A stretch of DNA of 54,514 nucleotides from an uncultured Kangiella sp. (GCA_950096615.1 CATNCP010000017.1:1-54514); one strand, 5' to 3'; counted from the stretch's first letter, positions 24,761 through 34,125 are shown. Numbers and translations: made by a program. The notes: a model not told the origin generated them from the letters alone.

Positions 24761-25996
24761 TTGTCTGATCCGATAGTTCTAAAACCCGTGACATCAATTA
24801 GTGATATTGCTTCCAGCGATTGGAAGGAACTTCTTTTGAATTTACCGGAGGCGGGGCGAACCAATCCCTTTATCCAGTATGAATTCTTGAAGACTTTGGA
24901 AGATACCGGTTCTGTAAACCTAGAAACTGGATGGCAGCCATGTCATTTGGCTTTTTATCGTCACAGTAGCTCTCATAATAGTGATAGTGAAAATCATAGT
25001 GTGGAGGATAAGCAGGGAGAGACCGACGGAACATTAGTTGCAGTGTTACCCAGTTACATTAAAGCGCATTCTTATGGTGAGTATGTGTTTGATTGGGCTT
25101 GGGCGGATGCTTATCAGCGTCACGGCTTAGAATACTACCCAAAACTATTGACTGCGGTGCCCATGACTCCAATCACCGGTCCTAGGCTGATCACTTCGCT
25201 ACCGATAGAAGAGGCTACTGCTTTAATCAGCGCGAGTATTGAGTGGTTAGAACTTAACCAAATGAGCAGCTGGCATATTAATTTTCTTGATGAGTCCGTC
25301 GCCAGCGCGCTTAGCAATCAGCAATTACTGCCCAGACAAGATATCCAGTTTCACTGGACTAATAATGGCTATGCTGATTTTCAGCAGTTCTTATCAAGTC
25401 TGAAAGCCAAAAAGCGAAAGAATATTGTTCGCGAGCGTCGAGACTTTTTAGTAGAAAGCAGTCACGAGAAAGAGGGGGTGTGGTCTTTTGAGTGGCTGGA
25501 TGGCAATAGCGCAACGATTGATGACTGGCAATTATTTGACAAGATGTACCGCAATACTTTTGATAAGAAAGGTGGCTGGGCACAGTTGTCTCAAGATTTT
25601 TTTGTTTCCTGTGCTAAAGCAATGCCTGACCAGACCTTATTGTTGTTAGCTAAACGTCATGGTAAAGCGGTTGCAGGAGCTCTCTTTATGCGTTCTGAGA
25701 CTGCCTTGTACGGTCGCTACTGGGGTTGCTTTGAGGATGTTGAGTTCTTGCACTTTGAAACCTGTTATTACCAAGGTATTGAGTACGCCATTAAACATGG
25801 GCTGAAGTATTTTGAACCTGGGGCTCAAGGGGAACACAAGTTGCCGCGAGGGTTTATGCCTGTGTTTACACACTCGTTGCACTATGTCAGCCACCCACAA
25901 TTTCGCGACGCCATAGCGCATGCCATCCAACAGGAAGACACTTGGCTGGATATTCGTTACCAAGACTACCTTAAGCACTCGCCCTATAAAGAGTAA
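24761..25996 (+). CDS. FemAB-like acyltransferase (DUF482/COG3146, GNAT fold)
   Basis: A 411-residue protein if it starts at TTG 24761; GTG 24788 is an alternative. Neither has a visible ribosome site, and the longer frame to 24701 runs into the promoter. NPFIQYEFLKTLEDTGSV..ETGWQPCHL is the family opening. KAKKRKNIVRERR, MYRNTFDKKGG and ALYGRYWGCFEDVEFLHFETCYYQGIEYAIKHGLKYFEPGAQGEHKLPRGF are the conserved C-terminal blocks. Relatives are annotated as peptidoglycan-biosynthesis-like acyltransferases, but no reaction is firmly established. A Ser/His/Asn-rich loop (SSSHNSDSENHS) near residue 70 looks like a repeat-derived insert. Confidence 0.82.
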   Translation: MSDPIVLKPVTSISDIASSDWKELLLNLPEAGRTNPFIQYEFLKTLEDTGSVNLETGWQPCHLAFYRHSSSHNSDSENHSVEDKQGETDGTLVAVLPSYIKAHSYGEYVFDWAWADAYQRHGLEYYPKLLTAVPMTPITGPRLITSLPIEEATALISASIEWLELNQMSSWHINFLDESVASALSNQQLLPRQDIQFHWTNNGYADFQQFLSSLKAKKRKNIVRERRDFLVESSHEKEGVWSFEWLDGNSATIDDWQLFDKMYRNTFDKKGGWAQLSQDFFVSCAKAMPDQTLLLLAKRHGKAVAGALFMRSETALYGRYWGCFEDVEFLHFETCYYQGIEYAIKHGLKYFEPGAQGEHKLPRGFMPVFTHSLHYVSHPQFRDAIAHAIQQEDTWLDIRYQDYLKHSPYKE

Positions 25997-26102
25997 GCGT
26001 AAATTTTGCTAGGATTGCGCTGTTAGGGGGTATAGACTGTTTAATATCAGTATGTTAGCTAATGCTTTAACCTTACACTCAGGTCAAAAGAAGGAGTCAC
26101 GC

Positions 26103-26540
26103 ATGAAATATAAGTTAGACATCATTATCAACAAATCCGTTGATGAAGTGGTCGCGCTATTTGATAACCCGGATAACCTTAAAAAGTGGCAGCCGGAGTT
26201 GGTTTCGTTCGAGCACATCAGTGGAGAGGCAGGGCAACCGGGTGCTAAGTCAAATATTGAGTACTTGATGGGTAAGCGGAAGTGTGAAATGGTGGAAACC
26301 ATTGAGACTCGTAACTTACCTGAAGAGTTTACTGGCACCTATGAAACTAAAGGTGTTGTAAATCGTGTTGAAAATCGCTTTAAGCCTGTTGGCACGGACC
26401 AAACTCACTGGACGACGCACAACGAGTTCCAATTTACGAGCCTAAGCATGAAGCTTATGGGGTTTTTCATGAAAAAAGCTTTCCCCAAACAGACCATGCA
26501 ATACATGCAGCAATTCAAGAGCTTTGCTGAAAAAGAATAA
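26103..26540 (+). CDS. SRPBCC (START-like) family protein
   Basis: A 145-residue protein from ATG 26103 with AAGGAG at 26091-26096. The pattern DIIINKSVDEVVALFDNPDNLKKWQPELVSFEHISGE is the beta-helix-helix opening of polyketide-cyclase/START-like proteins, and the long C-terminal helix (AFPKQTMQYMQQFKSFAEKE) closes the hydrophobic pocket. The ligand is unknown. It is followed 30 bp later by the DUF502 gene and may be co-transcribed. Confidence 0.82.
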   Translation: MKYKLDIIINKSVDEVVALFDNPDNLKKWQPELVSFEHISGEAGQPGAKSNIEYLMGKRKCEMVETIETRNLPEEFTGTYETKGVVNRVENRFKPVGTDQTHWTTHNEFQFTSLSMKLMGFFMKKAFPKQTMQYMQQFKSFAEKE

Positions 26541-26570
26541 CCAAGATTAATTGTATAATACAAAGGGTTT

Positions 26571-27164
26571 ATGAAAACATTAAGTAAAATTTTTTTTCAG
26601 GGGTTGTTTGCCATCCTGCCAATCGTTTTAACCATTGCGATCATCGTATGGTTGATTTCAACGCTTGAGACTTACCTTAGTAAATTACTCCTGTTGGTGT
26701 TACCAGCAAGCTTGTACTGGCCTGGGCTAGGTTTGATATTGGGTATCGCTTTAATATTCGGTCTTGGGTTATTGATTAAGTTCTACTTAGGACAGCTTAT
26801 TATACGTGGCTTGAATAAGCTGATGGAACGTATTCCTGTGGTGAGTGCGGTGTATAGTGCCTTTAATGACATGGTGCGGTTCTTGTCGCCTTCTGAAAAA
26901 GAAGAGCTACAAAAAGCCGTATTGGTTGAGGTTCAAGAGGGCGCTGAGGTGATTGGGTTCGTGACCAGTGAAGATGTTGAACTCGGGGAGCGTTCTGAAT
27001 TAATTGCCGTGTATATCCCCATGAGTTATCAGATCGGTGGTTTTACGTTGTTCATGCCAAAGGACAAGGTCAAGGAGCTGGATATGGCTCCGAGTGAAGC
27101 GATGAAGAAAGTGTTAACGGCGTCGATGGGGAGCGAAAAGAAATTAACGCCGGATGAAGTCTGA
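26571..27164 (+). CDS. DUF502 family membrane protein
   Basis: A 197-residue protein. Two N-terminal TM segments (QGLFAILPIVLTIAIIVWLI and GLGLILGIALIFGLGLLIKFYLG) are followed by the family signature RIPVVSAVYSAFNDMVRF and a soluble beta-rich tail (VLVEVQEGAEVIGFVTSED.., AVYIPMSYQIGGFTLFMPKDKV). DUF502 proteins are widespread and uncharacterised. The stop at 27162-27164 is followed within eight bases by three 14-bp repeats and a strong terminator. Confidence 0.88.
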   Translation: MKTLSKIFFQGLFAILPIVLTIAIIVWLISTLETYLSKLLLLVLPASLYWPGLGLILGIALIFGLGLLIKFYLGQLIIRGLNKLMERIPVVSAVYSAFNDMVRFLSPSEKEELQKAVLVEVQEGAEVIGFVTSEDVELGERSELIAVYIPMSYQIGGFTLFMPKDKVKELDMAPSEAMKKVLTASMGSEKKLTPDEV

Positions 27165-27171
27165 CTGAGTT

Positions 27172-27213
27172 GGTAAGTGTAAGTCGGTAAGCGTAAGTCG
27201 ATACGCTTCAGTC
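27172..27213 (+). repeat. Three 14-bp tandem units just after the DUF502 gene
   Basis: ggtaagtgtaagtc (27172-27185), ggtaagcgtaagtc (27186-27199) and the diverged gatacgcttcagtc (27200-27213). They lie between the stop codon and the terminator. Confidence 0.85.
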
Positions 27214-27225
27214 GTTAAGTCATTG

Positions 27226-27260
27226 AAAGGCCTGTTGTGATTTGAGTACAACAGGCCTTT
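27226..27260 (+). terminator. Terminator after the DUF502 gene
   Basis: A perfect 13-bp stem, aaaggcctgttgt (27226-27238) with acaacaggccttt (27248-27260), and a nine-base loop. The T-tract is short (tttt), so it is symmetric rather than strongly directional. Confidence 0.8.
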
Positions 27261-27321
27261 TCTGTAGAATGCGCGCCTATCTGACCCCGTTCTGGGGTAA
27301 TTCACCTGCTCGGTATGAAAA

Positions 27322-28893
27322 ATGATTGATTTAATAGTGAATAAGACGGCTAGTCTGAAAAATGACTTACTGTCGGGTTTAACTGTTGCTCTGGCGTTGG
27401 TTCCAGAAGCAGTGGCGTTTGCTTTTGTTGCGAATGTGGATCCTTTAGTCGGCTTATATGCAGCCTTCATGGTGGGATTAATTACGTCTATATTTGGTGG
27501 GCGTCCGGGGATGATTTCAGGTGCAACGGGTGCCTTAGCTGTGGTGATGGTGGCTTTGGTGGCCGATCATGGAGTGGAATACCTTTTTGCCACGGTGGTG
27601 TTAATGGGTATCCTGCAAATGCTGGCAGGTTGGATGAAATTGGGTAAGTTGATTCGTATGGTGCCGCACCCTGTCATGCTTGGCTTTGTGAATGGTTTAG
27701 CCATTGTGATCTTCCTAGCTCAGTTAAAACAGTTTGGGGTCAAAGACGAGAATGCGCCGAGTTGGTTGGATGGTACTTTCCTAGAAGATAGTAGTATTGA
27801 CGTTGCTTGGTTACAAGGCACCGAGCTTTACTTGATGCTTGGCCTAGTTTTGCTAACCATGGTGATTATCTATTTAATGCCGAAGTTAACAAAAGCGATT
27901 CCAGCTTCGTTAGCAGCTATTTTAGTGGTGTCTGCACTGGTACTCGGCTTTGATATGCCGACTAAAACGGTGGGCGATATCGCTAGTATTGGTGGTGGCT
28001 TCCCTGAATTTCATATTCCTTCTGTTCCTCTAAATTTTGAGACTTTGCAGATTATTCTGCCTTATGCCGTCGTTTTAGCGGCGATTGGTTTGATTGAATC
28101 TCTTCTGACGCTGCGCCTTATTGATGAAATCACTGAGACTCGTGGTAAAGGCAATAAAGAGTGTTTTGCACAAGGTTTGGCAAATACCGCCACAGGCTTC
28201 TTCGGTGGTATGGGTGGTTGCGCCATGATCGGTCAGAGTTTAATTAACGTAAATTCTGGTGGTCGGGGACGTACGTCTGGTATCGCTGCTGCTTTATTTT
28301 TATTGGCCTTTATCTTATTTGCCTCACAATGGATTGAGCAGATCCCAGTGGCTGCTTTGATTGGTGTGATGTTTATTGTGGTGATTGGTACCTTCGAGTG
28401 GGCGAGCTTCCGAATTATGCGTAAGGTTCCGCGTCACGATGCTTTCGTACTGGTCGTTGTGTCGGTGGTGACGGTTGTGACGGATCTCGCGATGGCGGTA
28501 TTTGTCGGTGTGATTTTGTCAGCCCTAGTATTTGCTTGGACCAGCGCGAAGCGTGTTCGTGTTCGTCGTACTGAAAAGGATGGCAAGGCCTTCTATACTG
28601 TTCGCGGACCACTGTTCTTTGGCTCTACGACACATTTTGCTGAACAATTCTCGGCTCGCACGGATCTGGATGAAGTGTATATTGATTTCGAAGGTTCCCG
28701 TGTTTGGGATCACTCGGGTATTGAGGTGATCGATTCATTAGCCATGCGTTATGAAAAAGCTGGGAAGAAACTACATTTACTACACTTAAGCCCTGATTGT
28801 ATTAAGCTTCTGAAAAGAGCAGGTAACTTAGTTGAGAAAAACTCTGCTGAAGATCCTCGCTACTTTGTTGCTGATGATGAGCTTGGCGGCTAG
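27322..28893 (+). CDS. SulP family anion transporter with STAS domain
   Basis: A 523-residue protein. [39 protein letters not shown] is the SulP opening, [19 protein letters not shown] is the anion-site helix, and [37 protein letters not shown] is the second signature. About 11-14 TM helices are followed by a C-terminal STAS domain (about 425-515: [33 protein letters not shown]) with a DHSG phospho-loop-like motif. Substrates in the family are sulfate, bicarbonate or dicarboxylates. The gene is followed after six bases by the TTG/ATG region of srkA, suggesting one operon. Confidence 0.92.
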   Translation: MIDLIVNKTASLKNDLLSGLTVALALVPEAVAFAFVANVDPLVGLYAAFMVGLITSIFGGRPGMISGATGALAVVMVALVADHGVEYLFATVVLMGILQMLAGWMKLGKLIRMVPHPVMLGFVNGLAIVIFLAQLKQFGVKDENAPSWLDGTFLEDSSIDVAWLQGTELYLMLGLVLLTMVIIYLMPKLTKAIPASLAAILVVSALVLGFDMPTKTVGDIASIGGGFPEFHIPSVPLNFETLQIILPYAVVLAAIGLIESLLTLRLIDEITETRGKGNKECFAQGLANTATGFFGGMGGCAMIGQSLINVNSGGRGRTSGIAAALFLLAFILFASQWIEQIPVAALIGVMFIVVIGTFEWASFRIMRKVPRHDAFVLVVVSVVTVVTDLAMAVFVGVILSALVFAWTSAKRVRVRRTEKDGKAFYTVRGPLFFGSTTHFAEQFSARTDLDEVYIDFEGSRVWDHSGIEVIDSLAMRYEKAGKKLHLLHLSPDCIKLLKRAGNLVEKNSAEDPRYFVADDELGG

Positions 28894-28917
28894 TTTAAAT
28901 TGGAGCTCGATAACGCG

Positions 28918-29904
28918 ATGACTAAAGATAACCCTTTCGAGGCTTTAACGCCCGACTTCATCCTTGATGCGGTCGAGTCGAGAGGGTTATATTCCGATGG
29001 TCGAGCGATTGCCCTCAATAGTTACGAAAATCGGGTTCTACAAATTGGTATTGAAGATTCGACTCCTGTAATCGCCAAGTTTTATCGTCCAAACCGCTGG
29101 ACCCAAGAACAAATTCTAGAAGAGCATCAGTTCTGTTTCGAACTGGTTGAGCAAGAGTTGCCAGTGGTGGCACCTATGGTGACAGCGGGCGAAAGCTTAT
29201 TTAAGTATGGTGATTATTATTGCGCTTTATTTGAGCGTAAGGGTGGGCATGCACCTGAGTTAGACAATCTCGATAACTTATTCACGCTGGGACGGTTCTT
29301 GGGGCGTATTCATAAGGTAGGGCAGGCAAAAGAGTACCTGCAGCGTCCTGCTTTGACCCCTCAGACTTATGGGCATGACAGTATCGACTATATCATTGAG
29401 CATGCTTTACCGAGTGAGGTAAGGATGCCTTATGAGTCCTTGGCTCGGGATTTAATGAAGCTGGTTGATGAGTTATGGCAAAAAGCAGGTCAACAGAAAT
29501 ATATTCGAGTTCATGGCGACTGCCATGTTGGTAATATTCTTTGGCGCGATGATAACCCCCATTTTGTTGATTTAGACGACTCTAGAATGGCTCCTGCGGT
29601 ACAAGATGTTTGGATGTTGTTGTCGGGCGAACGTGATCAGCAGCAGAAGCAGTTAATGGAGATACTTGAGGGTTATCAGGAGTTTTGTGACTTCAATGTT
29701 TCAGAGCTGCAGTTGATTGAGTGTCTGCGTACCTTGCGCATGATTTATCACAGCGCTTGGTTAGCTCGTCGATGGCACGATCCTGCGTTTAAATACGCTT
29801 TCCCGTACTTTGGATCAGTTCAATACTGGCAGGAACAAATTTTGGACTTACGTGTTCAATTTGCTGAATTACAGGAAGCTCCGGTCAGCTTGCCTCACTA
29901 TTAA
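28918..29904 (+). CDS. srkA: Stress response serine/threonine kinase SrkA (YihE)
   Basis: A 328-residue kinase of the APH/choline-kinase fold. The start at ATG 28918 gives an N-terminus like E. coli SrkA; a TTG 18 bases upstream is possible. LNSYENRVLQIGIED..VIAKFYRPNRWTQEQILEEHQFCFELVEQELPV is nearly superimposable on SrkA. The catalytic HGDCHVGNILW and metal-binding FVDLDDSRMAP are intact. The protein phosphorylates Ser/Thr and protects against stress-induced killing and MazF-type death in E. coli. It follows the SulP gene with a 24-bp gap. A 9-bp duplication spans the stop codon. Confidence 0.93.
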   Translation: MTKDNPFEALTPDFILDAVESRGLYSDGRAIALNSYENRVLQIGIEDSTPVIAKFYRPNRWTQEQILEEHQFCFELVEQELPVVAPMVTAGESLFKYGDYYCALFERKGGHAPELDNLDNLFTLGRFLGRIHKVGQAKEYLQRPALTPQTYGHDSIDYIIEHALPSEVRMPYESLARDLMKLVDELWQKAGQQKYIRVHGDCHVGNILWRDDNPHFVDLDDSRMAPAVQDVWMLLSGERDQQQKQLMEILEGYQEFCDFNVSELQLIECLRTLRMIYHSAWLARRWHDPAFKYAFPYFGSVQYWQEQILDLRVQFAELQEAPVSLPHY

Positions 29905-29915
29905 CGCTATTAACG
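29898..29915 (+). repeat. 9-bp tandem duplication spanning the srkA stop codon
   Basis: ctattaacg at 29898-29906 repeats at 29907-29915, so the TAA stop is followed by an in-frame copy of itself nine bases on. Confidence 0.8.
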
Positions 29916-30010
29916 TTAAGTGAGCAGTAGTTGTGACTTATTAATGACTAGGTGTCCGAATTCGTTACCCGTTTAGTGTAAATTCAGTTTTCTCATGCTA
30001 GTCTTAAAGC

Positions 30011-30550
30011 ATGAAAATTAAGCAGCTACATACTTTTACACAGCTCACCATACTTGCAACCGTAATATTGGTGCTAAGTAGCTGTGCCAGTACCCCTAGA
30101 AAAACTCAGCAAGCGGACAGCTCCCGTGATGGGGCTCAACAACTTCCTCCAAGTAAAAACTCTCAAGGCGATAAGGGACTTACCATTGCTCACATTGCCG
30201 AGTCTATGGTTGGGGTTGATTACCGCTATGGTGGTAACCATCCAGATGAAGGGTTTGATTGTAGTGGGCTCGTTTACTATTCCCATACCCAAGTTGGGGA
30301 GCAAGTACCTCGTGTTTCGTATGCGCAACTGGCTGCATCTTACGAAGTCGATAAAGAAGATCTCAAGCCTGGAGACTTGTTATTTTATCGCATCAACGGT
30401 AAGCCGTCTCATGTAGGCATTTATATTGGTCATGGCCAATTTGTCCACGCGCCTTCTAGTGGCAAAAAAGTTCGAGTTAGTTCGGTTGAAAATGTATACT
30501 TCAAGCCTCGTCTAATTAGGGCGGGACGTTTATACACCAACGACGATTAG
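30011..30550 (+). CDS. NlpC/P60 lipoprotein (peptidoglycan endopeptidase)
   Basis: A 179-residue predicted lipoprotein: lipobox VLSSC with Cys25, a polar linker to about residue 57, then the NlpC/P60 domain. The catalytic triad is visible as Cys84 (FDCSGLVYY), His134 (PSHVGIYI) and His146 (FVHAPSSG). These enzymes cleave D-Glu-meso-DAP bonds in wall peptides from the outer-membrane side, like Spr/MepS. It heads a compact group with the GIY-YIG and YgjP-like genes (gaps 4 and 9 bp). Confidence 0.92.
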   Translation: MKIKQLHTFTQLTILATVILVLSSCASTPRKTQQADSSRDGAQQLPPSKNSQGDKGLTIAHIAESMVGVDYRYGGNHPDEGFDCSGLVYYSHTQVGEQVPRVSYAQLAASYEVDKEDLKPGDLLFYRINGKPSHVGIYIGHGQFVHAPSSGKKVRVSSVENVYFKPRLIRAGRLYTNDD

Positions 30551-30554
30551 CTTT

Positions 30555-30860
30555 ATGACCGAAACTGCAAAAGAACATCAAGAATGGCATTTATATATCC
30601 TTCGCTGCAAAGATGGAACCCTGTACACAGGCATTACCAATGACCTCAATCGCCGTTTTGAAGAGCATCAAACCAACAGTCCGCGTTGTGCTAAATACCT
30701 TCGAGGGCGTCAGCCTCTAACCATGATCTACCACACTCAGTTTGATAATAAATCTCTCGCCTTAAAAGCTGAGTTGAAAGTTAAAAAGCTCACGGCCAGC
30801 CAGAAAAAGTTATTAGCCTCTGGACAGTTAGTTATCAATGAAATAGCTGACACTCATTAG
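30555..30860 (+). CDS. GIY-YIG nuclease-like protein (UPF0213/YhbQ type)
   Basis: A 101-residue single-domain protein. WHLYILRCKDGTLYTGITNDLNRRFEEHQ carries the GIY-YIG core (here LYI..LYTGI), the catalytic Arg (NRRF) and the His; CAKYLRGRQPL and the closing Glu (LKAELKVKKLT) complete the UPF0213 pattern. The biological target is unknown; YhbQ of E. coli is described as a DNA nuclease. It starts four bases after the NlpC gene stop. Confidence 0.9.
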   Translation: MTETAKEHQEWHLYILRCKDGTLYTGITNDLNRRFEEHQTNSPRCAKYLRGRQPLTMIYHTQFDNKSLALKAELKVKKLTASQKKLLASGQLVINEIADTH

Positions 30861-30869
30861 GACATTGAT

Positions 30870-31559
30870 GTGGAGCGGCAAGGTTTAAACGCATTTGATT
30901 ATGAAGTTGTGAGAAGTGATCGCAAAACTCTCTCAATAGAAGTTCATCACCAGAAAGTTAAAGTTCGAGCGCCTAAAAAAGCTCCCGACGACTGGATAGA
31001 AAGCTTTGTTTACCAGAAAGCAAAGTGGATTGCTCGTAAGCTTGTAGAGCAAGCAGAAAAGAATGAAAGTCGTATAAAACTACAGACAGGCGAAGAAGTT
31101 ACCTTTATGGGACAGCAGCGTGTCTTGGAAGTTACCCAAGGGGCAAACAAAATACAGCTTTCTGATAACGAGCTTGTGATCCGTACTAAAGAGCTGACTC
31201 ACGAATCAATGGCCAAACAGCTCGATCGTTGGCTATTAAATCAGGCAAAAGAGTTGCTGCCGCAAAAAGTCCAATCTTGGGCCGAAGTGATGGGGTTACA
31301 AAAGAAACTAACGGGTGTTCGATTTCGTAAAACCAAAACCCAATGGGGACATTGCACACGGCAGGGCATTGTCCAGCTGAATCAGCTGATCCTTTTAACG
31401 CCTATGTTTGTGATTGACTACCTCATTATCCACGAACTTAGTCACCTCAAGCACCTTAATCACTCAAAGCGTTTCTGGACCTTAGTAGAAAAGTACTGTC
31501 CCGACTATCAACAAGCCGAAGTATGGCTCAAGCAACACGGGCACAGTGTTTGGTATTAA
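30870..31559 (+). CDS. YgjP-like metallopeptidase (DUF45, M48-related)
   Basis: A 229-residue protein with GTG start at 30870. The zinc motif is HELSHLKHLNHSKRFW (HExxH plus the later His). VRFRKTKTQWGHCTRQGIVQLNQLILLTP is the conserved DUF45 block before it. Family members are predicted zinc peptidases, often beside restriction or DNA-related genes, but are widespread and unassigned. It is the third gene of the NlpC/GIY-YIG group. Confidence 0.88.
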   Translation: MERQGLNAFDYEVVRSDRKTLSIEVHHQKVKVRAPKKAPDDWIESFVYQKAKWIARKLVEQAEKNESRIKLQTGEEVTFMGQQRVLEVTQGANKIQLSDNELVIRTKELTHESMAKQLDRWLLNQAKELLPQKVQSWAEVMGLQKKLTGVRFRKTKTQWGHCTRQGIVQLNQLILLTPMFVIDYLIIHELSHLKHLNHSKRFWTLVEKYCPDYQQAEVWLKQHGHSVWY

Positions 31560-31588
31560 TCTGTAATAACACCGAGTAAAGGATCATC

Positions 31589-32005
31589 ATGGAAGATAAA
31601 AATACTTATAATCTAGGAAAAGCTCTTGTTATCGCTCCCTTAATCATTCCTGGATTAATGACAATATTACCATTACTTTTTGGCGGTGGTTTTAACCCTT
31701 TATGGATAACTATTATTCTGATTACAATGGTAACCTGTTATTTAGCGACTGTTATTGTAGGTTTGCCTTCATTTTACCTGCTTAACAGGTTTAATTGTTT
31801 AAATTTAATAACGCTAACCTTGTCTGGAATTGTACTGGGAATAGCCTTTTTCACAATAATATTTATCCCGTTTAATGGTCTTGATGATGTTTTGATACAG
31901 TTGTTATGGGGAGCTATTTTAGGGTTTGTAACATCGCTATCCTTTGGTCTTTTGGCTGGCGTGAAAGTGTTTAATAATGGGGTTGATCCCGAGAGAAAGT
32001 ATTAA
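31589..32005 (+). CDS. Four-TM membrane protein, unknown
   Basis: A 138-residue, very hydrophobic protein: four TM segments (about 11-31, 38-60, 74-94, 103-125) with short loops and a polar end (GVDPERKY). No family was recognised. The coding sequence is more AT-rich than its neighbours, as is the next gene. ATG 31589 follows AAAGGAT with suitable spacing. It forms a pair with the next gene, 10 bp downstream. Confidence 0.6.
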   Translation: MEDKNTYNLGKALVIAPLIIPGLMTILPLLFGGGFNPLWITIILITMVTCYLATVIVGLPSFYLLNRFNCLNLITLTLSGIVLGIAFFTIIFIPFNGLDDVLIQLLWGAILGFVTSLSFGLLAGVKVFNNGVDPERKY

Positions 32006-32015
32006 GTAGAAATTT

Positions 32016-32429
32016 ATGTCCGTAATAAGTTTGTATGTAAACGGAGCCGCTGCAATACGCAAAGGTTTGAGTCCTGTTACTCGAGGTATTATCGCTGTAT
32101 TAGCGGTGATAATTGCTATTGTTTGTGTCATATCTGCTCCTGGGGCAAAAGCGCAGTTAATTTTATATTTAATAGCAGCTTTCTGTATTCTTGTTTTCAT
32201 GACCTGTCTACTAAAAGGCAAAGCAAGGCAGTTTGTTGGTTGTTTTGTTGCTTTGTTTATCTTGGCGCTCGCTGCTTGGTATCCAATTATTGTGGCATTT
32301 GAGCTTCTTGAAGATAAAAAAGGGATAAATTTTCTGCCTTTAGTCTTTTCATATTTAATTGGGAAACCTAGTATTTTGTTCTTATTCGACGTTCAGTTCG
32401 GCCTTAAGAGTACAAAAAATAGGCAATAG
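32016..32429 (+). CDS. Three- to four-TM membrane protein, unknown
   Basis: A 137-residue protein with hydrophobic segments at about 22-41, 47-66, 72-94 and a weaker one at about 107-125, ending in a basic tail (GLKSTKNRQ). No family was recognised. Together with the preceding gene it makes an AT-rich two-gene unit between conserved housekeeping-type genes; this pair could be a recent arrival or simply fast-evolving. The ribosome site is weak. Confidence 0.5.
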   Translation: MSVISLYVNGAAAIRKGLSPVTRGIIAVLAVIIAIVCVISAPGAKAQLILYLIAAFCILVFMTCLLKGKARQFVGCFVALFILALAAWYPIIVAFELLEDKKGINFLPLVFSYLIGKPSILFLFDVQFGLKSTKNRQ

Positions 32430-32515
32430 CTCTACACATAGCTAATAAAAAACAGTACAATCTCGCCTGAAATTTGCACTGGATTTACGTTCCAGCTAGC
32501 TGAGGAAAGAGGAAA

Positions 32516-33538
32516 ATGACCGAAACTGCTTCAAATGCAGCGACAGCTCCTGTTGTTGTCTGCGCTTTATATAAATTTGTAACTCTCGAAAACTTCGAAG
32601 AAATCCGCCAACCCTTGCTTGATGTCATGCTTGATAATGACGTCAAAGGAACCCTGTTGCTCGCTAAAGAAGGTATCAACGGTACTATCGCAGGAGCGCG
32701 TGAAGGCATTGATAATGTCCTAACGTGGATCAAAAGTGACCAGCGCTTAGCTGAGCTGGATTACAAAGAGTCGTATGACGAGACGATGCCATTTTACCGT
32801 ACCAAGGTTAAGTTAAAGAAAGAAATCGTGACCATGGGCGTGGAGGGCATTGATCCAAAAGAAGTGGTCGGTACTTACGTTAAGCCTAAAGAGTGGAATG
32901 CATTAATTTCTGATCCAGAAGTTTTGCTAATCGATACTCGTAATGATTATGAAGTGGGTATCGGTACCTTTAAAGGTGCGGTAAACCCAAAAACGGAAAC
33001 GTTCCGCGAGTTCCCAGATTACGTCAAAGAAAATTTAGACCCAGAAAAACACAAGAAAGTTGCTATGTTCTGTACTGGCGGTATTCGTTGTGAGAAATCT
33101 ACGGCTTACTTGAAAGAACAAGGCTTTGAAAGTGTCTTCCACTTGGAAGGCGGTATTCTCAAGTATTTGGAAGAAGTCGATAAAGAAGATACTTTATGGG
33201 AAGGCGAGTGTTTTGTTTTCGACAACCGTGTTGCAGTCGATCATGATCTACAGAAAGGTCAATATGATCAATGTCACGCATGCCGCATGCCAATTACTGA
33301 AACTGAGATGCAACATGATAAATACGTTAAAGGTGTAAGCTGTCCTCACTGCTACGACAAGCAAACTCCAGAGCAACGTCAGCGTTACTTAGAGCGTGAG
33401 CGTCAAGTTCAGTTAGCGAAAGCTCGTGGGGAAAAGCATATCGGTTCAGAGGTAATTTCTTCAATTGCTATGCGTCGTCAGTGGAAGAAACGGGCAAAAG
33501 AGCAGCAGTCTGCTAAAACACAGATAGCGGATCAATAA
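32516..33538 (+). CDS. trhO: tRNA uridine(34) hydroxylase TrhO (YceA, rhodanese family)
   Basis: A 340-residue protein. The N-terminal acylphosphatase-like part ([26 protein letters not shown]) is followed by a rhodanese domain with the active Cys in [21 protein letters not shown] and then a Cys-rich C-terminal segment ([14 protein letters not shown]). TrhO makes 5-hydroxyuridine at tRNA position 34 in an oxygen-dependent way. GAGGAAAGAGG precedes the ATG at 32516. The arfB gene begins seven bases after its stop, so the two translation-quality genes are probably co-transcribed. Confidence 0.93.
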   Translation: MTETASNAATAPVVVCALYKFVTLENFEEIRQPLLDVMLDNDVKGTLLLAKEGINGTIAGAREGIDNVLTWIKSDQRLAELDYKESYDETMPFYRTKVKLKKEIVTMGVEGIDPKEVVGTYVKPKEWNALISDPEVLLIDTRNDYEVGIGTFKGAVNPKTETFREFPDYVKENLDPEKHKKVAMFCTGGIRCEKSTAYLKEQGFESVFHLEGGILKYLEEVDKEDTLWEGECFVFDNRVAVDHDLQKGQYDQCHACRMPITETEMQHDKYVKGVSCPHCYDKQTPEQRQRYLERERQVQLAKARGEKHIGSEVISSIAMRRQWKKRAKEQQSAKTQIADQ

Positions 33539-33545
33539 GTACTGC

Positions 33546-33962
33546 ATGTCTTTGTTTATAAGCAAGAACATTTCGCTTGGCGATTATGAAATTGATTTAC
33601 AGGCCATTCGCGCTCAAGGTGCGGGTGGTCAAAATGTCAATAAAGTCGCCTCAGCGATTCACCTTCGCTTTAATATTCCTAATTCATCATTACCAAAAGA
33701 TGTTAAGCAGCGACTGTTGAATAGTAATGATTCTCGGATTACGACGGACGGAGTACTAGTGATTAAAGCACAAAGTCATCGAACTCAGGAGCGTAACCGA
33801 GATGATGCTTTAAAGCGTTTGCGCTTGGCGGTGCAGCGTTGTTTGAAAGCACCCAAAAAACGTATCCCCACCAAGCCATCAAAAGCAGCTAAACGTCGTC
33901 GGCTCGATAATAAGAAGCAACAAAGTCAAAAAAAATCACTTCGCGGCAAAGTTGATTTATAA
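33546..33962 (+). CDS. arfB: Alternative ribosome-rescue factor ArfB (YaeJ)
   Basis: A 138-residue peptidyl-tRNA hydrolase. GAGGQNVNKVASAIHLRF has the GGQ catalytic tripeptide, and RTQERNRDDALKRL is conserved. The highly basic C-terminal tail (PKKRIPTKPSKAAKRRRLDNKKQQSQKK) enters the empty mRNA channel of stalled ribosomes. It releases nascent chains from non-stop complexes. Length and composition match E. coli ArfB (140). Confidence 0.95.
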   Translation: MSLFISKNISLGDYEIDLQAIRAQGAGGQNVNKVASAIHLRFNIPNSSLPKDVKQRLLNSNDSRITTDGVLVIKAQSHRTQERNRDDALKRLRLAVQRCLKAPKKRIPTKPSKAAKRRRLDNKKQQSQKKSLRGKVDL

Positions 33963-34125
33963 CAATCTTTTCCCCTTGCCTTAGGCGCGCTCAATTACTA
34001 ATTCAGTAGAACTTCTTTACATTTGTTTAAGACTATTTCCTTGCTTCTAGCGCTTCAGTCCTTATATTTAATAGTAAGTCTTTTAAATTTGTAGTCCTTA
34101 CTACAATACTTTTAAGGAGAGTCTC

